Part shown: positions 1 to 7,371 of the stretch, one piece after another
Position numbering within the stretch: position 1 is the stretch's first letter
Layout of the letters: the number at the start of each line of letters is the position of its first letter
From: JANXLS01 sp037129555
GTDB lineage: Bacteria; Planctomycetota; SZUA-567; H5-PLA8
Assembly (NCBI GenBank): GCA_037129555.1
Contig: JBAXUS010000196.1
Coordinates: forward strand, 1-11,449
DNA: 11,449 nucleotides
Direction of reading: 5' to 3'
Notes under the pieces: generated by a model
The model's input: only the letters and a program-made list of their open reading frames with translations
Told to the model about the DNA's origin: nothing
The model's database searches: none
Made by a program: the position numbers and the translations under genes

Positions 1-40
1 TAGTACCTTCCGCTAATAATTTCGCCGGACTTAACTGCAT
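1..40 (-). CDS. Possible next gene of the sulfatase cluster, first 13 codons only
   Basis: After the sulfatase stop at 62-64 an ATG at 38-40 opens a frame that runs without a stop to the window edge and reads MQLSPAKLLAEGT. Its residue composition looks like real protein. The only purine-rich stretch upstream (AAGAGA, 43-48) sits just 2 bases from the ATG, which is too close for a good ribosome binding site. A competing start is the ATG at 63-65, which overlaps the sulfatase stop as ATGA, but its product begins with an Arg/Cys-rich run that looks less natural. Too little is visible to name a function. If real, it shows that the cluster continues beyond the window. Confidence 0.35.
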   Translation of the reverse strand, partial: MQLSPAKLLAEGT

Positions 41-61
41 GGTCTCTTCGCGTGCAACGCG

Positions 62-1858
62 TCATTTCTTCAACGTCAACGTCACCAATCGCACATCCAT
101 GACACTCTTCCCCGGAATCTTTACCGCTCGAAGTGTCAGCGGGCCGCGCCCTGGTTCGAGATGCAACGCGCTCAAATTCAGCGCATGAAATTCCTTCAAA
201 TACGATTCGCCTTTACGTGGAACACGATCCTGATTGTTGATCAACGGCGGATCCCATCCCGGCGCAACAGTCCCCGTACACGTGTGCCCGTTCCAACTCA
301 ATTCAATGGCCGAGCCGGTATCGGCCAACGGACACGTGTAGAAAATCACCGCGTCATAATCGCCCGGTTTGTTGACCTCGATCTCCCACGTCATTGAATC
401 ATCCAGACTCGTCCAATTCATAAAGTACGAGCAATTCGGTGCGCCCGCACTGCGCTTGATTCCGCCATGCGGAGCACCATCGCGCGCGGGCAGCGGTGTC
501 ATCGGAAATTCAGAATAACCGACCGTATAAGGCCTCTCATCCAACTGCTGTCCCTTGCCTTTGCTACCTGTGCGCGGACGTTCACCGTTCGGTCCGAACA
601 CATCCTTCCGCCACGCCGCAACAGAGTCCTTTAATGTCGTCGCGATTTCCGGATGCTGCTCCGCCACATTCTTCTTCTGCCCCGGATCAGTCATCATGTC
701 AAAGAGTGCGCCGTTGTTGTCCAAACGATACTGCTGCGTTCGGACGCTGACATTACCGCCGAAATGGGAGAAGATCATGCGGTCTGCCCACATCGCTTTT
801 GTCGCACCCGTCAACAACGGCAGAAGACTCCGACCATCCAATTGTTTGTCTCCAACGCGCGGAACGTTCGCCATCGCAGTGAGTGTTGGGAGGATGTCAA
901 TCGCTCCCGTGATCTCGCTGACAACCGTGCCGGGCTTGATTCCGCCCGCTGGCCACCGAATAAAAAACGGCGACCGCAGGCCTCCTTCATCCGTCGAACC
1001 TTTGATCCCTTTCATCCCGCCATTCCAGCGAACACTGTTCGGCCCGTTGTCTGAAAAATAAATCACGATGGTATTCTCGCTCAATTTCAACTCATCCAAC
1101 CGAGCAAGCACGCGCCCGACATTCCAATCCAGATTCTCCACCATCGCCAACGCACAGCGCGTCACAGGCAGGTCTTCTTTTTCGCCCAAGCCACTGCGCA
1201 TCGCGATTGGAGCATCTTTGAATTTGTTCCAATATGCATCCGGTACACAGAACGGCGAATGCGGCGTGTTGTACGGAATGTAACAGAGAAAAGGCTTGTC
1301 CTTATGCTTCTCAATAAATCCCAGCGCGTGGTCCGTCAGGTCGTCCGAAATAAATCCCTTGCCTCGGACCATGACGCCATTGTGTTCCAGCGGCGAATCA
1401 AAATACTCGCCCCAATGCCCGGACGTAAAACCGTAGTATTCATCGAATCCACGCGCGTTGGGGTGGTACGGCCACTGGCTTCCGTTGTGCCATTTCCCGA
1501 ATGCTCCGGTCGCATATCCAGCCGCTTTGAACGCGTCCGCAAACGTTTTCTCGTCCGTATTCATGCGCTCTTGTCCCAGCGAAACGCCGCGCACGCCCGA
1601 GCGAGAATGATAGCGCCCGGACAAAAACTCCGCGCGCGTCGGAGAACACACCGGACACACATAAAAGCGATCCAGCACCGCGCCTTTCTGTCCAATGTTG
1701 TCAATATTGGGTGTCTTGATATTCGTATTGCCCGTGATGCTGTAATCGCCCCAGCCCGAATCATCCGCCAGTAAAATCACAACGTTGGGCCGCGTGTCCT
1801 GAGCGCGGGCGACCAATGAAATAAGAAGCAAGATGATAGCGATGAAGTACGAGCGCAT
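62..1858 (-). CDS. Secreted arylsulfatase (type I, Cys) with C-terminal beta-sandwich-like extension
   Basis: Type I sulfatase of 598 residues that should hydrolyse sulfate esters outside the cytoplasm. Residues 1-19 form a signal peptide with likely cleavage after A-R-A. The fold markers are all present: metal ligands D32-D33 in ADD, the signature C71-S-P-T-R whose Cys must be converted to formylglycine, G-K122-W-H124, H200 in NTPH, the second metal pair D270-N271 in FSDNG, and Lys283/Lys286. The catalytic domain ends near residue 430. Residues about 445-598 are an extra domain rich in beta-strand-like segments with aromatic residues, resembling an accessory carbohydrate-binding module; that role is inferred. 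The start ATG has a weak GAGAGA ribosome site 8 bases upstream (1867-1872). It follows the esterase gene by 32 bases and is probably co-transcribed. The sequence does not fix the substrate. It differs clearly from the other two sulfatases in having SDNG followed by a Lys-rich loop, as in arylsulfatase A-like enzymes. Confidence 0.93.
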   Translation of the reverse strand: MRSYFIAIILLLISLVARAQDTRPNVVILLADDSGWGDYSITGNTNIKTPNIDNIGQKGAVLDRFYVCPVCSPTRAEFLSGRYHSRSGVRGVSLGQERMNTDEKTFADAFKAAGYATGAFGKWHNGSQWPYHPNARGFDEYYGFTSGHWGEYFDSPLEHNGVMVRGKGFISDDLTDHALGFIEKHKDKPFLCYIPYNTPHSPFCVPDAYWNKFKDAPIAMRSGLGEKEDLPVTRCALAMVENLDWNVGRVLARLDELKLSENTIVIYFSDNGPNSVRWNGGMKGIKGSTDEGGLRSPFFIRWPAGGIKPGTVVSEITGAIDILPTLTAMANVPRVGDKQLDGRSLLPLLTGATKAMWADRMIFSHFGGNVSVRTQQYRLDNNGALFDMMTDPGQKKNVAEQHPEIATTLKDSVAAWRKDVFGPNGERPRTGSKGKGQQLDERPYTVGYSEFPMTPLPARDGAPHGGIKRSAGAPNCSYFMNWTSLDDSMTWEIEVNKPGDYDAVIFYTCPLADTGSAIELSWNGHTCTGTVAPGWDPPLINNQDRVPRKGESYLKEFHALNLSALHLEPGRGPLTLRAVKIPGKSVMDVRLVTLTLKK

Positions 1859-1890
1859 GATTGGAGTCTCTCAATGAATGTATTAAACCT

Positions 1891-3978
1891 CTACTTCGCT
1901 ATCTTCATCACCGCATCCATCACCGTATCCGCCCCGCCCTTAACATCTTTCTCGCCGAGAACCGTCAATTTGTTCGGATCGATCAAACTCAAAAGTCCCG
2001 GCACATCTCCATACTTTACCGCGCCCGGAACGAACTGCGCGTGCATCGGATCGCGAAGTGATGCGAAGCGGAAGCCTTCTGTATCGACGATGATTCCAGA
2101 AAGATCGTCTTTCATTTCAACCGCCGCAAGTGCACCCACCGCACCCATTCCATCGCCCGCCGCGAGCACGATTTTCGCGGGCTTGTGGTCGTGGCTGTTC
2201 ATCATCGCGACCAGCGTCATCACGTCATGAACACGGCGGATCAGCAACGGTGGATTGTAGCCGTACGTGAAACATGCCGACCACGCCCAGTCGTTATGAG
2301 TCGTTTGATCTTTCGTCTTGACTGGATTCCACGGGTTCAATGTTGCGCCCGGAAGATACAATTCCGGGACCGCAATCGCCGTCCCTGCGTCGAGGAGTTT
2401 CTTCATCGCGCTGGTCGGCTCCGTGACTTTTTTAGAGCCGAGCCAGATCACCGTTGTGCCGTTCATATTACCGTTCTTGGGACTGAAAAACGTGACCGGA
2501 ACCGTTTCGTTTTCTTTCGTGTTCGTCGCACGACTGTGCGTGATGATGAACGTTCCTTTGTCCTCTTTTTCACCGAGATCGAAGTGTACGTTTTTCGATG
2601 TGGGCATGGCACGTCCGACGATTATATTCCACGCGCGAGTCAGAGCAGTCTTGTTGTCTTTCAAGAGCGCGTCGCTGTCGGCGCTCCAATTCTTAAGCAA
2701 CGCTTTTTCGTGTTCAGCACCTGTTTTGTCACCAGTCGGTTTCGGATGCTCGGCGGTCCAAACCGTCATCTCTTCCTTCGTGCTGATCACAAAATCGCGC
2801 TCCAAAACAGGCGCACTGAAACCGAGTTTAAAATACTTATTCATGAACGTGTACATCGTCGTGCGCGAGACGTGATTGTAATTGTGGAGCCAGTGGATGT
2901 TGAATGTTGCGGACACGTCGTTCGGTTTGCCAAGTTTCGTCCAGACCATTTTGAGATCAGGGAATCCTTTGGTTTCGAGTTCTTTCGTCCAATCATTCGC
3001 CGCCGTCATGCCCATCGGCTTCGGCGCGAAATTCGCGGCGATGTCGATGTTGCCTTGATTGATTCGCAAATAACACGCGTTCTCGCAGGTGCATCCGCCT
3101 TGCATAGCGGTGCTGGTCATCACGCACGGAAAAGCCGTCGCGAGGCGATCATCGATGGCCGCGAGCATCAACGTTTGCGTACCGCCGCCACTGGCTCCGG
3201 TGCAGGAAATGCGCGTGGGATCAACACCGGGAACTGAGAGAATGAAATCAATCGCGCGAAGTCCGTTCCACGTCTGAAGTCCGAAATTCGATTCGAGGCG
3301 CAAGTCGGCCATTGTGCTGTAAAGGCCGTACGCCCCCGGCTCTGTCCCGTCTAATTCCTTACGCTTTCCACTGCGATGTTCGGCGATTTGCAAGCTGTCG
3401 GCGTTGCCGAGCATATCATAGAAAAACACCGCACATCCCATCCGCGCGAGCTGCACACAACGCGCTTGAAGCGGCGAGCGAGCGCCGCTTTCGAAGCGCT
3501 CAGCACCTATCGCCAACTGCTCTTTCATTGCAGCGGAACCGGCCCCCAAATCCATGAATCGCCCATTGGGCCAGTGACCGTGCGGACACAGAATTCCGGG
3601 CATCTTGCCATCTTTCGGCGGCGTCTTCGGACGATACAGATTTCCACAAACAAAGTGGCCCGGAAACGATTCGAAGAAGACGCGGTCCATCGTGTAATCA
3701 TCACGTTCAATGCGTCCGTGAATGACTGCATTGATCGGCGTTTTCGTTGGGAGCGGAAAGAGTCCGCAAGCGAGCAGGAGTCGGTCGCGCACGGCTTGTT
3801 TCCGCTCCGACCACGCAGCCGTGAAGTTCTCAAGACCGTCGTGATTGAACGGGAAGTAGCTTTTATACAATTCGCGCAACGGACGCGCGGTATCAGGCTC
3901 GGCGGCGCTGGCACGAGTGCTGAATCCCAGCACAACCGTGACGGCGAGTAGGGTGAGAGAGCGGTAGCGCGACGTCAT
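1891..3978 (-). CDS. Exported two-domain alpha/beta-hydrolase, acetylxylan-esterase-like
   Basis: Probable carbohydrate esterase of 695 residues. I place the start at the ATG at 3978: it has a GGAGA ribosome site 8 bases upstream and begins directly with a signal peptide (about residues 1-25, ending A-S-A). An in-frame GTG at 4014 would add 12 residues but has no ribosome site. The first half (about 35-400) is an alpha/beta-hydrolase with nucleophile elbow G-A-S263-G-G, candidate acid D329 (in NDWT) and candidate catalytic H365 (in HNYN); triad members other than Ser are inferred from spacing. A CTCENA motif (about 296-301) is shared with a group of acetylxylan-esterase-like proteins I know from planctomycetes. 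The second half (about 475-695) again looks like a hydrolase fold, but its elbow reads G-D-G-M-G, with Gly610 in place of Ser, so it is probably non-catalytic. It sits between two sulfatases, 39 bases after one and 32 before the other, which suggests removal of acetyl or other esters from the same polysaccharide. Pectin methylesterase-like activity is an alternative. Confidence 0.85.
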   Translation of the reverse strand: MTSRYRSLTLLAVTVVLGFSTRASAAEPDTARPLRELYKSYFPFNHDGLENFTAAWSERKQAVRDRLLLACGLFPLPTKTPINAVIHGRIERDDYTMDRVFFESFPGHFVCGNLYRPKTPPKDGKMPGILCPHGHWPNGRFMDLGAGSAAMKEQLAIGAERFESGARSPLQARCVQLARMGCAVFFYDMLGNADSLQIAEHRSGKRKELDGTEPGAYGLYSTMADLRLESNFGLQTWNGLRAIDFILSVPGVDPTRISCTGASGGGTQTLMLAAIDDRLATAFPCVMTSTAMQGGCTCENACYLRINQGNIDIAANFAPKPMGMTAANDWTKELETKGFPDLKMVWTKLGKPNDVSATFNIHWLHNYNHVSRTTMYTFMNKYFKLGFSAPVLERDFVISTKEEMTVWTAEHPKPTGDKTGAEHEKALLKNWSADSDALLKDNKTALTRAWNIIVGRAMPTSKNVHFDLGEKEDKGTFIITHSRATNTKENETVPVTFFSPKNGNMNGTTVIWLGSKKVTEPTSAMKKLLDAGTAIAVPELYLPGATLNPWNPVKTKDQTTHNDWAWSACFTYGYNPPLLIRRVHDVMTLVAMMNSHDHKPAKIVLAAGDGMGAVGALAAVEMKDDLSGIIVDTEGFRFASLRDPMHAQFVPGAVKYGDVPGLLSLIDPNKLTVLGEKDVKGGADTVMDAVMKIAK

Positions 3979-3986
3979 TTGATAAG

Positions 3987-3991
3987 TCTCC
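3987..3991 (-). promoter_or_regulatory. Ribosome binding site GGAGA that decides the esterase start
   Basis: GGAGA on the minus strand lies 8 bases before the ATG at 3976-3978. The alternative GTG at 4012-4014 has only GAACCGAAAAAGCC-type sequence upstream and no comparable purine core. The choice is supported by the signal peptide that begins right after this ATG. Confidence 0.6.
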
Positions 3992-4017
3992 GTGATGAAG
4001 TTGGAGGCGTTCACTGC

Positions 4018-5604
4018 TTACGGCTTTTTCGGTTCGGATGTCGTTGGCAATTTCTCGAAATCAGTTTTGTTGACCCAGCCGGTATTCACTTTATCGCCGC
4101 GTATAAATTTCTCGTAGAAGCCGACGTGCCCTTTATTTGCATGTTCGTATTTATCGAAGACGTCGCCATGCCCCAACACGCGCGGATCGTCTTGCGCGCG
4201 GAGTTCAGACAAAAGCGATTCGCGCAACTCCGCGTGAGCAGCGGAACCTTTTCCGGTGATGGCGATGTTGTTGAGACAATCCGGGTCTTTGGCCAGATCG
4301 TACAATTCTTCGCCGGGGCGCATGCCAAAACAGAGCGACCAGAACGGATCGGCGGGATTCGCGCGGTGGGCGCTGAGGATAGTTGTTTTCGTCGCTCCCC
4401 CATCGCAATCGAGGTAACCGGTTTCAGGATTTCCGGCGGGCCAGCGCGAGGGTTCGAAATTCAAAAGCAACAGCCAGCCTCCTTTAATAATCCCCCGCGT
4501 CGGATAGCCGGCATCGTTGGGACGACCCACGTCGGTGCGTTCTTTACCGACGAGCACGTGATCGCGCGCGTCGGTGACGATGCCACTTTTGTCCGAGCGA
4601 AAAATGTCGGTGAGACTCCGTCCGGATGTCGGGGCCATTTTTGATTCAGGCCACGTCAGTCCGGCGAGTTCGATGAACGTTGGCGCGAAATCGATGAAGC
4701 TGACGAAATCATCGACCGTGCGACCGGGTTTACTGATTCCGTTAGGCCACATCGCCGCGAGTGGCAAGTGATTTGAAACGTCGTAGACGTTGCCTTTCGA
4801 GCGGGGAAACGGCATGCCGTTGTCGCTGGTGACGATGACGAGTGTATTGGCGAGAAGTCCGCGCTTTTCAAGCGACGCCAGCATGCGCGCGAGATGAGTG
4901 TCGAAGTGTTCGATTTCAAACGCGTAGTCGAGCATGTCAGTGCGCGTCGTTTCATTGTCGGGCCAGTAGCCGGGGACGTGGTCGATGTCGGAGAGTTTTT
5001 TTCCACCCTTCGCGATGCCTGAACCGAATTCGTAGGCGCGGTGGGGTTCGACTGCGCCGTACCAAAACGCCCACGGTTTTCCGGGCGTGGCGGCTTCGAG
5101 AAAGTCATCAAAATTCCCAGCATAATCAGTGTTGCTGATCTCGCTTGTCGGCGGTTTGGCTTTGCGGGCATTGAACGCTTTGCCGGTCATCAAACGCGGT
5201 TTGCCGTCGGCGTCGAGCGCGACGCCGGGTGCCCAGCCTTTAAGCGTGTGGCCAACGGTCCAACCGTGTTCGGCCAGCGCTTCGCCCCAGCCTTTAAATT
5301 CGGGCGGAAAGTAGCAGATGTGATTCGCAGCTTCTTTGAGTTGCCAGGAGTTGCGCCCGGTCAAAATCGCCGCGCGCGACGGAGCGCATTTGGCGTTGGG
5401 CGTGTACGCGTTGTTGAACAAAATGCCTTCCCGAGCCACGCGGTCGAAAGCGGGCGTCTTCACCCATTTCGTTCCATACGCCCCGGCGTGGTGGCCCCAG
5501 TCGTCGGCGATGGCGAAGAGAATGTTGGGCGGATGAGGCTTTGCGTCAACGGCGTGAAGTGTGCTGAGCGTGGCAAAACAAAAGAGCGCAAGGAGGCGTT
5601 TCAT
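4018..5604 (-). CDS. Exported sulfatase, heparan N-sulfatase (sulfamidase)-like
   Basis: Type I sulfatase of 528 residues, acting on sulfate esters or sulfamates outside the cytoplasm. Residues 1-21 are a signal peptide. Conserved points are the metal ligands D34-D35 (AIADDWG), signature C73-A-P-S-R followed by LTGR, H188 in EPHRAYE, and D261-N262 in SDNG. The run after SDNG (M-P-F-P-x-x-K-G-N-V-Y) matches the N-sulfoglucosamine sulfohydrolase style, SDNG-I-P-F-P-x-x-x-x-N-L-Y, so the S1_8-like group is my best guess for class. Its start overlaps the stop of the upstream sulfatase as ATGA (5601-5604), with AGGA at 5613-5616 and 8 bases of spacing, which points to translational coupling. The C-terminal half shares RWP, an R-P/G-x-E-x-L-Y/F-D-L run and D-P-R-V with the upstream sulfatase, so the two look like a diverged tandem pair. 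The Cys signature needs formylglycine maturation by an enzyme not encoded here. Substrate unknown. Confidence 0.92.
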   Translation of the reverse strand: MKRLLALFCFATLSTLHAVDAKPHPPNILFAIADDWGHHAGAYGTKWVKTPAFDRVAREGILFNNAYTPNAKCAPSRAAILTGRNSWQLKEAANHICYFPPEFKGWGEALAEHGWTVGHTLKGWAPGVALDADGKPRLMTGKAFNARKAKPPTSEISNTDYAGNFDDFLEAATPGKPWAFWYGAVEPHRAYEFGSGIAKGGKKLSDIDHVPGYWPDNETTRTDMLDYAFEIEHFDTHLARMLASLEKRGLLANTLVIVTSDNGMPFPRSKGNVYDVSNHLPLAAMWPNGISKPGRTVDDFVSFIDFAPTFIELAGLTWPESKMAPTSGRSLTDIFRSDKSGIVTDARDHVLVGKERTDVGRPNDAGYPTRGIIKGGWLLLLNFEPSRWPAGNPETGYLDCDGGATKTTILSAHRANPADPFWSLCFGMRPGEELYDLAKDPDCLNNIAITGKGSAAHAELRESLLSELRAQDDPRVLGHGDVFDKYEHANKGHVGFYEKFIRGDKVNTGWVNKTDFEKLPTTSEPKKP

Positions 5605-7211
5605 TTTTTCTTTCCTTTGGGCGTGTCGTCGTGCGTGAAGGGTGGACGTTCGAATTTCAAACCGTCGCCGGTGACGCGCGGATCGCCGGTTTCTGTGAGG
5701 ACTTTCATCAAGCGATCCGAGAGCTCGCGCTTGACTTCCGCGTAACCGGTTTGGTCAGCGACGTTGACTGTCTGATAGGGATCGTTGCGCAGATCGAAGA
5801 GTTGTTCGGCGGGACGTTTTCCGAATGCGAAGTCGTAATGCCACTGCCATTCCGGCATGCCGAAGCGTGTGATGAGCCAGGCCTTCGTTGGGCTGGCGTC
5901 CATGTCTGCGAACGCGGCATACGTGCTGTGTTCGAGTTCGGAGACAGGCGGCATGTCGGCGAGGCTGGTGAATTTCGGGCTGCCCATGGGCCATCGGTCC
6001 GGCTCAAAATTGCGGACATACAGGAAGTCTTGCGTTCGGAGGCAACGATGCGGATAGGGCAGGCTGCCTTCGCGCGCGGCGGCGACATGGCGCTCGCGCC
6101 CGGATACGACCCACGTTCGCGCTGCGTCGATTTGGCCGGATTGTTCGGCTTTGAGAACATTGACGAAACTGCGTCCGGTCATGACGTCGGGAGCTTTGAC
6201 GCCGCCCAGTTCGAGGAACGTTGGTGCGATGTCCATCATGTTGACGTAGTCGTCCACGACTCGACCGGGCTTGATGCCGGGGCCGCGCACGATCAGAGCG
6301 ACTGAGAGGCCGAAGTCATACAAGTTGCATTTGCCCCCGGGCATACCGGGCATGCCGTGGTCACCGCTGACCACAAATATCGTGTTGTCGAGTTCGTTCA
6401 TCGCGCGGAGCTTTTCGACGAGCACGCCGACGCCGGCGTCCCAGGCTTGAATCTCGCCTATGTAGTCGATGTAATCGTCGCGGACTTCGGGAACATCGGG
6501 AATGAATTTCGGGAGCTTGCCTTTCAATGCGTCGGCATCGATTTTCCAGAGCGCCTTGCCCGAACCCTTTTCATAGGCTCGGTGCGTCAGAGTCGGGCCG
6601 AACCAAAAGCACATCGGTTGGCCGGGCTTTCGAGCTGCGACGAACGCGTCGAAATTGCCGCGCACTTGATCGAGCAGTTTGGCTTTTGCGTTCTCAAACG
6701 TCATGCCGCCATTGACGAGCTGTGTGGCGTGTGCAGAGAACTTGTTGTAGTCGCGGCCAGATTTTTCATACGCGTGTTTCTGGCCACCGTAGGGTTCATC
6801 AGCCGGCGTTCCGGGACTCCAGACTTTGTACATTTTGCCGATGTGATACCCTGCGTCTTTGAGCATCAGTGGGTACGTCGGAATGGCCGGATCCCAGACG
6901 GCTCCGTTCAAAATCGCACCTCGATTCGTGCGGTAAAAGTATTGGCCGGAGAGCAGGGAACTGCGACAGGGCGTGCAACTCGGCGACGTGACGAACGCGT
7001 TTTTGAAAAGCACACCTTCTTTGGCGATGCGGTCGATATTGGGCGTTTTGATGACATCATTAATGGAGGGCCGACCATCAATCCCAGCATAACATCCCGC
7101 GTAGCGCCCCCAATCATCCGCAAAACAGAACACGATATTGGGCTTCGCAGGTTCGGCTGAAATGAGGAGCGAGATCGGGACGAGTAGAAAGGCGATCAGA
7201 AGTCGTCGCAT
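5601..7211 (-). CDS. Exported sulfatase, sulfamidase-like, with C-T-P-C-R signature; first gene of the cluster
   Basis: Type I sulfatase of 536 residues. Residues 1-19 are a signal peptide (cleavage near L-I-S-A). Metal ligands D32-D33 lie in FADDWG; the signature is C79-T-P-C82-R83, then LLSGQ, so position three after the modified Cys is Cys rather than Ser/Ala/Thr and the usual Arg after Gly is Gln. H210 lies in LTHRAYE. The second metal site reads D284-H285-G, where most sulfatases have D-N-G; His is known at this position in several sulfatases, so activity is not excluded. The DHG-M-P-x-M-P-x-x-K-x-N-L-Y run parallels the sulfamidase style of its neighbour. The start ATG at 7211 has AGGA at 7222-7225, 10 bases upstream. 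It overlaps the next gene by 4 bases. A 160-base gap with an AT-rich inverted repeat precedes it, so an operon promoter probably lies there. Substrate unknown. Confidence 0.92.
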   Translation of the reverse strand: MRRLLIAFLLVPISLLISAEPAKPNIVFCFADDWGRYAGCYAGIDGRPSINDVIKTPNIDRIAKEGVLFKNAFVTSPSCTPCRSSLLSGQYFYRTNRGAILNGAVWDPAIPTYPLMLKDAGYHIGKMYKVWSPGTPADEPYGGQKHAYEKSGRDYNKFSAHATQLVNGGMTFENAKAKLLDQVRGNFDAFVAARKPGQPMCFWFGPTLTHRAYEKGSGKALWKIDADALKGKLPKFIPDVPEVRDDYIDYIGEIQAWDAGVGVLVEKLRAMNELDNTIFVVSGDHGMPGMPGGKCNLYDFGLSVALIVRGPGIKPGRVVDDYVNMMDIAPTFLELGGVKAPDVMTGRSFVNVLKAEQSGQIDAARTWVVSGRERHVAAAREGSLPYPHRCLRTQDFLYVRNFEPDRWPMGSPKFTSLADMPPVSELEHSTYAAFADMDASPTKAWLITRFGMPEWQWHYDFAFGKRPAEQLFDLRNDPYQTVNVADQTGYAEVKRELSDRLMKVLTETGDPRVTGDGLKFERPPFTHDDTPKGKKK

Positions 7212-7229
7212 GGGTTGGCTTTCCTAAAG

Positions 7230-7245
7230 AAATACGATTGTATTT
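7230..7245. promoter_or_regulatory. AT-rich inverted repeat upstream of the sulfatase cluster, possible operator
   Basis: AAATAC-GATT-GTATTT: two perfect 6-base arms around a 4-base centre, ending 19 bases before the sulfatase ATG and just upstream of its ribosome site. A symmetric site of this size in the only sizeable gap ahead of the cluster could bind a dimeric regulator or overlap the promoter. I see no convincing -35/-10 pair: TTGATC (7250-7255) followed by TATTTC at 16 bases is weak. Function is inferred from position and symmetry only. Confidence 0.3.
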
Positions 7246-7326
7246 GCGTGGATCAATGTGCTGTCTAAGTACACCGTGCATGAAATCGGGCAGTGAGAAA
7301 TGCGGACAGAAAAGGTTCGGACGCGT

Positions 7327-7360
7327 CGGCACACACGTTGAAGTTGATGCGAATGTGCCG
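7327..7360. repeat. Inverted repeat just after the CDF stop codon
   Basis: CGGCACA at 7327-7333 is the exact reverse complement of TGTGCCG at 7354-7360, with a 20-base loop. It begins about 11 bases after the CDF transporter stop (7372-7374). On the minus strand no T-tract follows, so it is not a typical intrinsic terminator. It could be an mRNA 3' end structure or chance. The rest of the gap 7212-7371 holds only the site at 7230-7245; no small gene is evident. Confidence 0.25.
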
Positions 7361-7371
7361 GGTTACTTTTT

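Noticed and set aside
2185..3237. 350-codon open frame on the plus strand opposite the esterase
   Set aside because: It is antisense to a gene with a clear nucleophile motif and signal peptide, is unusually rich in Arg, His and Val runs, and shows no recognisable domain. It is a by-product of the codon bias of the minus-strand gene.
3979..4014. GTG start at 4014 for the esterase
   Set aside because: No ribosome site upstream, and it would place 12 polar residues before an otherwise well-formed signal peptide. The ATG at 3978 has GGAGA at good spacing.
7327..7360. Inverted repeat after the CDF gene as an intrinsic terminator
   Set aside because: The stem is only 7 bases with a 20-base loop and no T-tract on the minus strand; kept only as a weak repeat.
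7212..7371. Small gene or RNA in the gap before the sulfatase cluster
   Set aside because: The one short minus-strand frame across it (7114-7332) overlaps the sulfatase start, is composed of Arg/His/Thr-rich sequence and has no ribosome site or motif; no compact RNA fold stands out.
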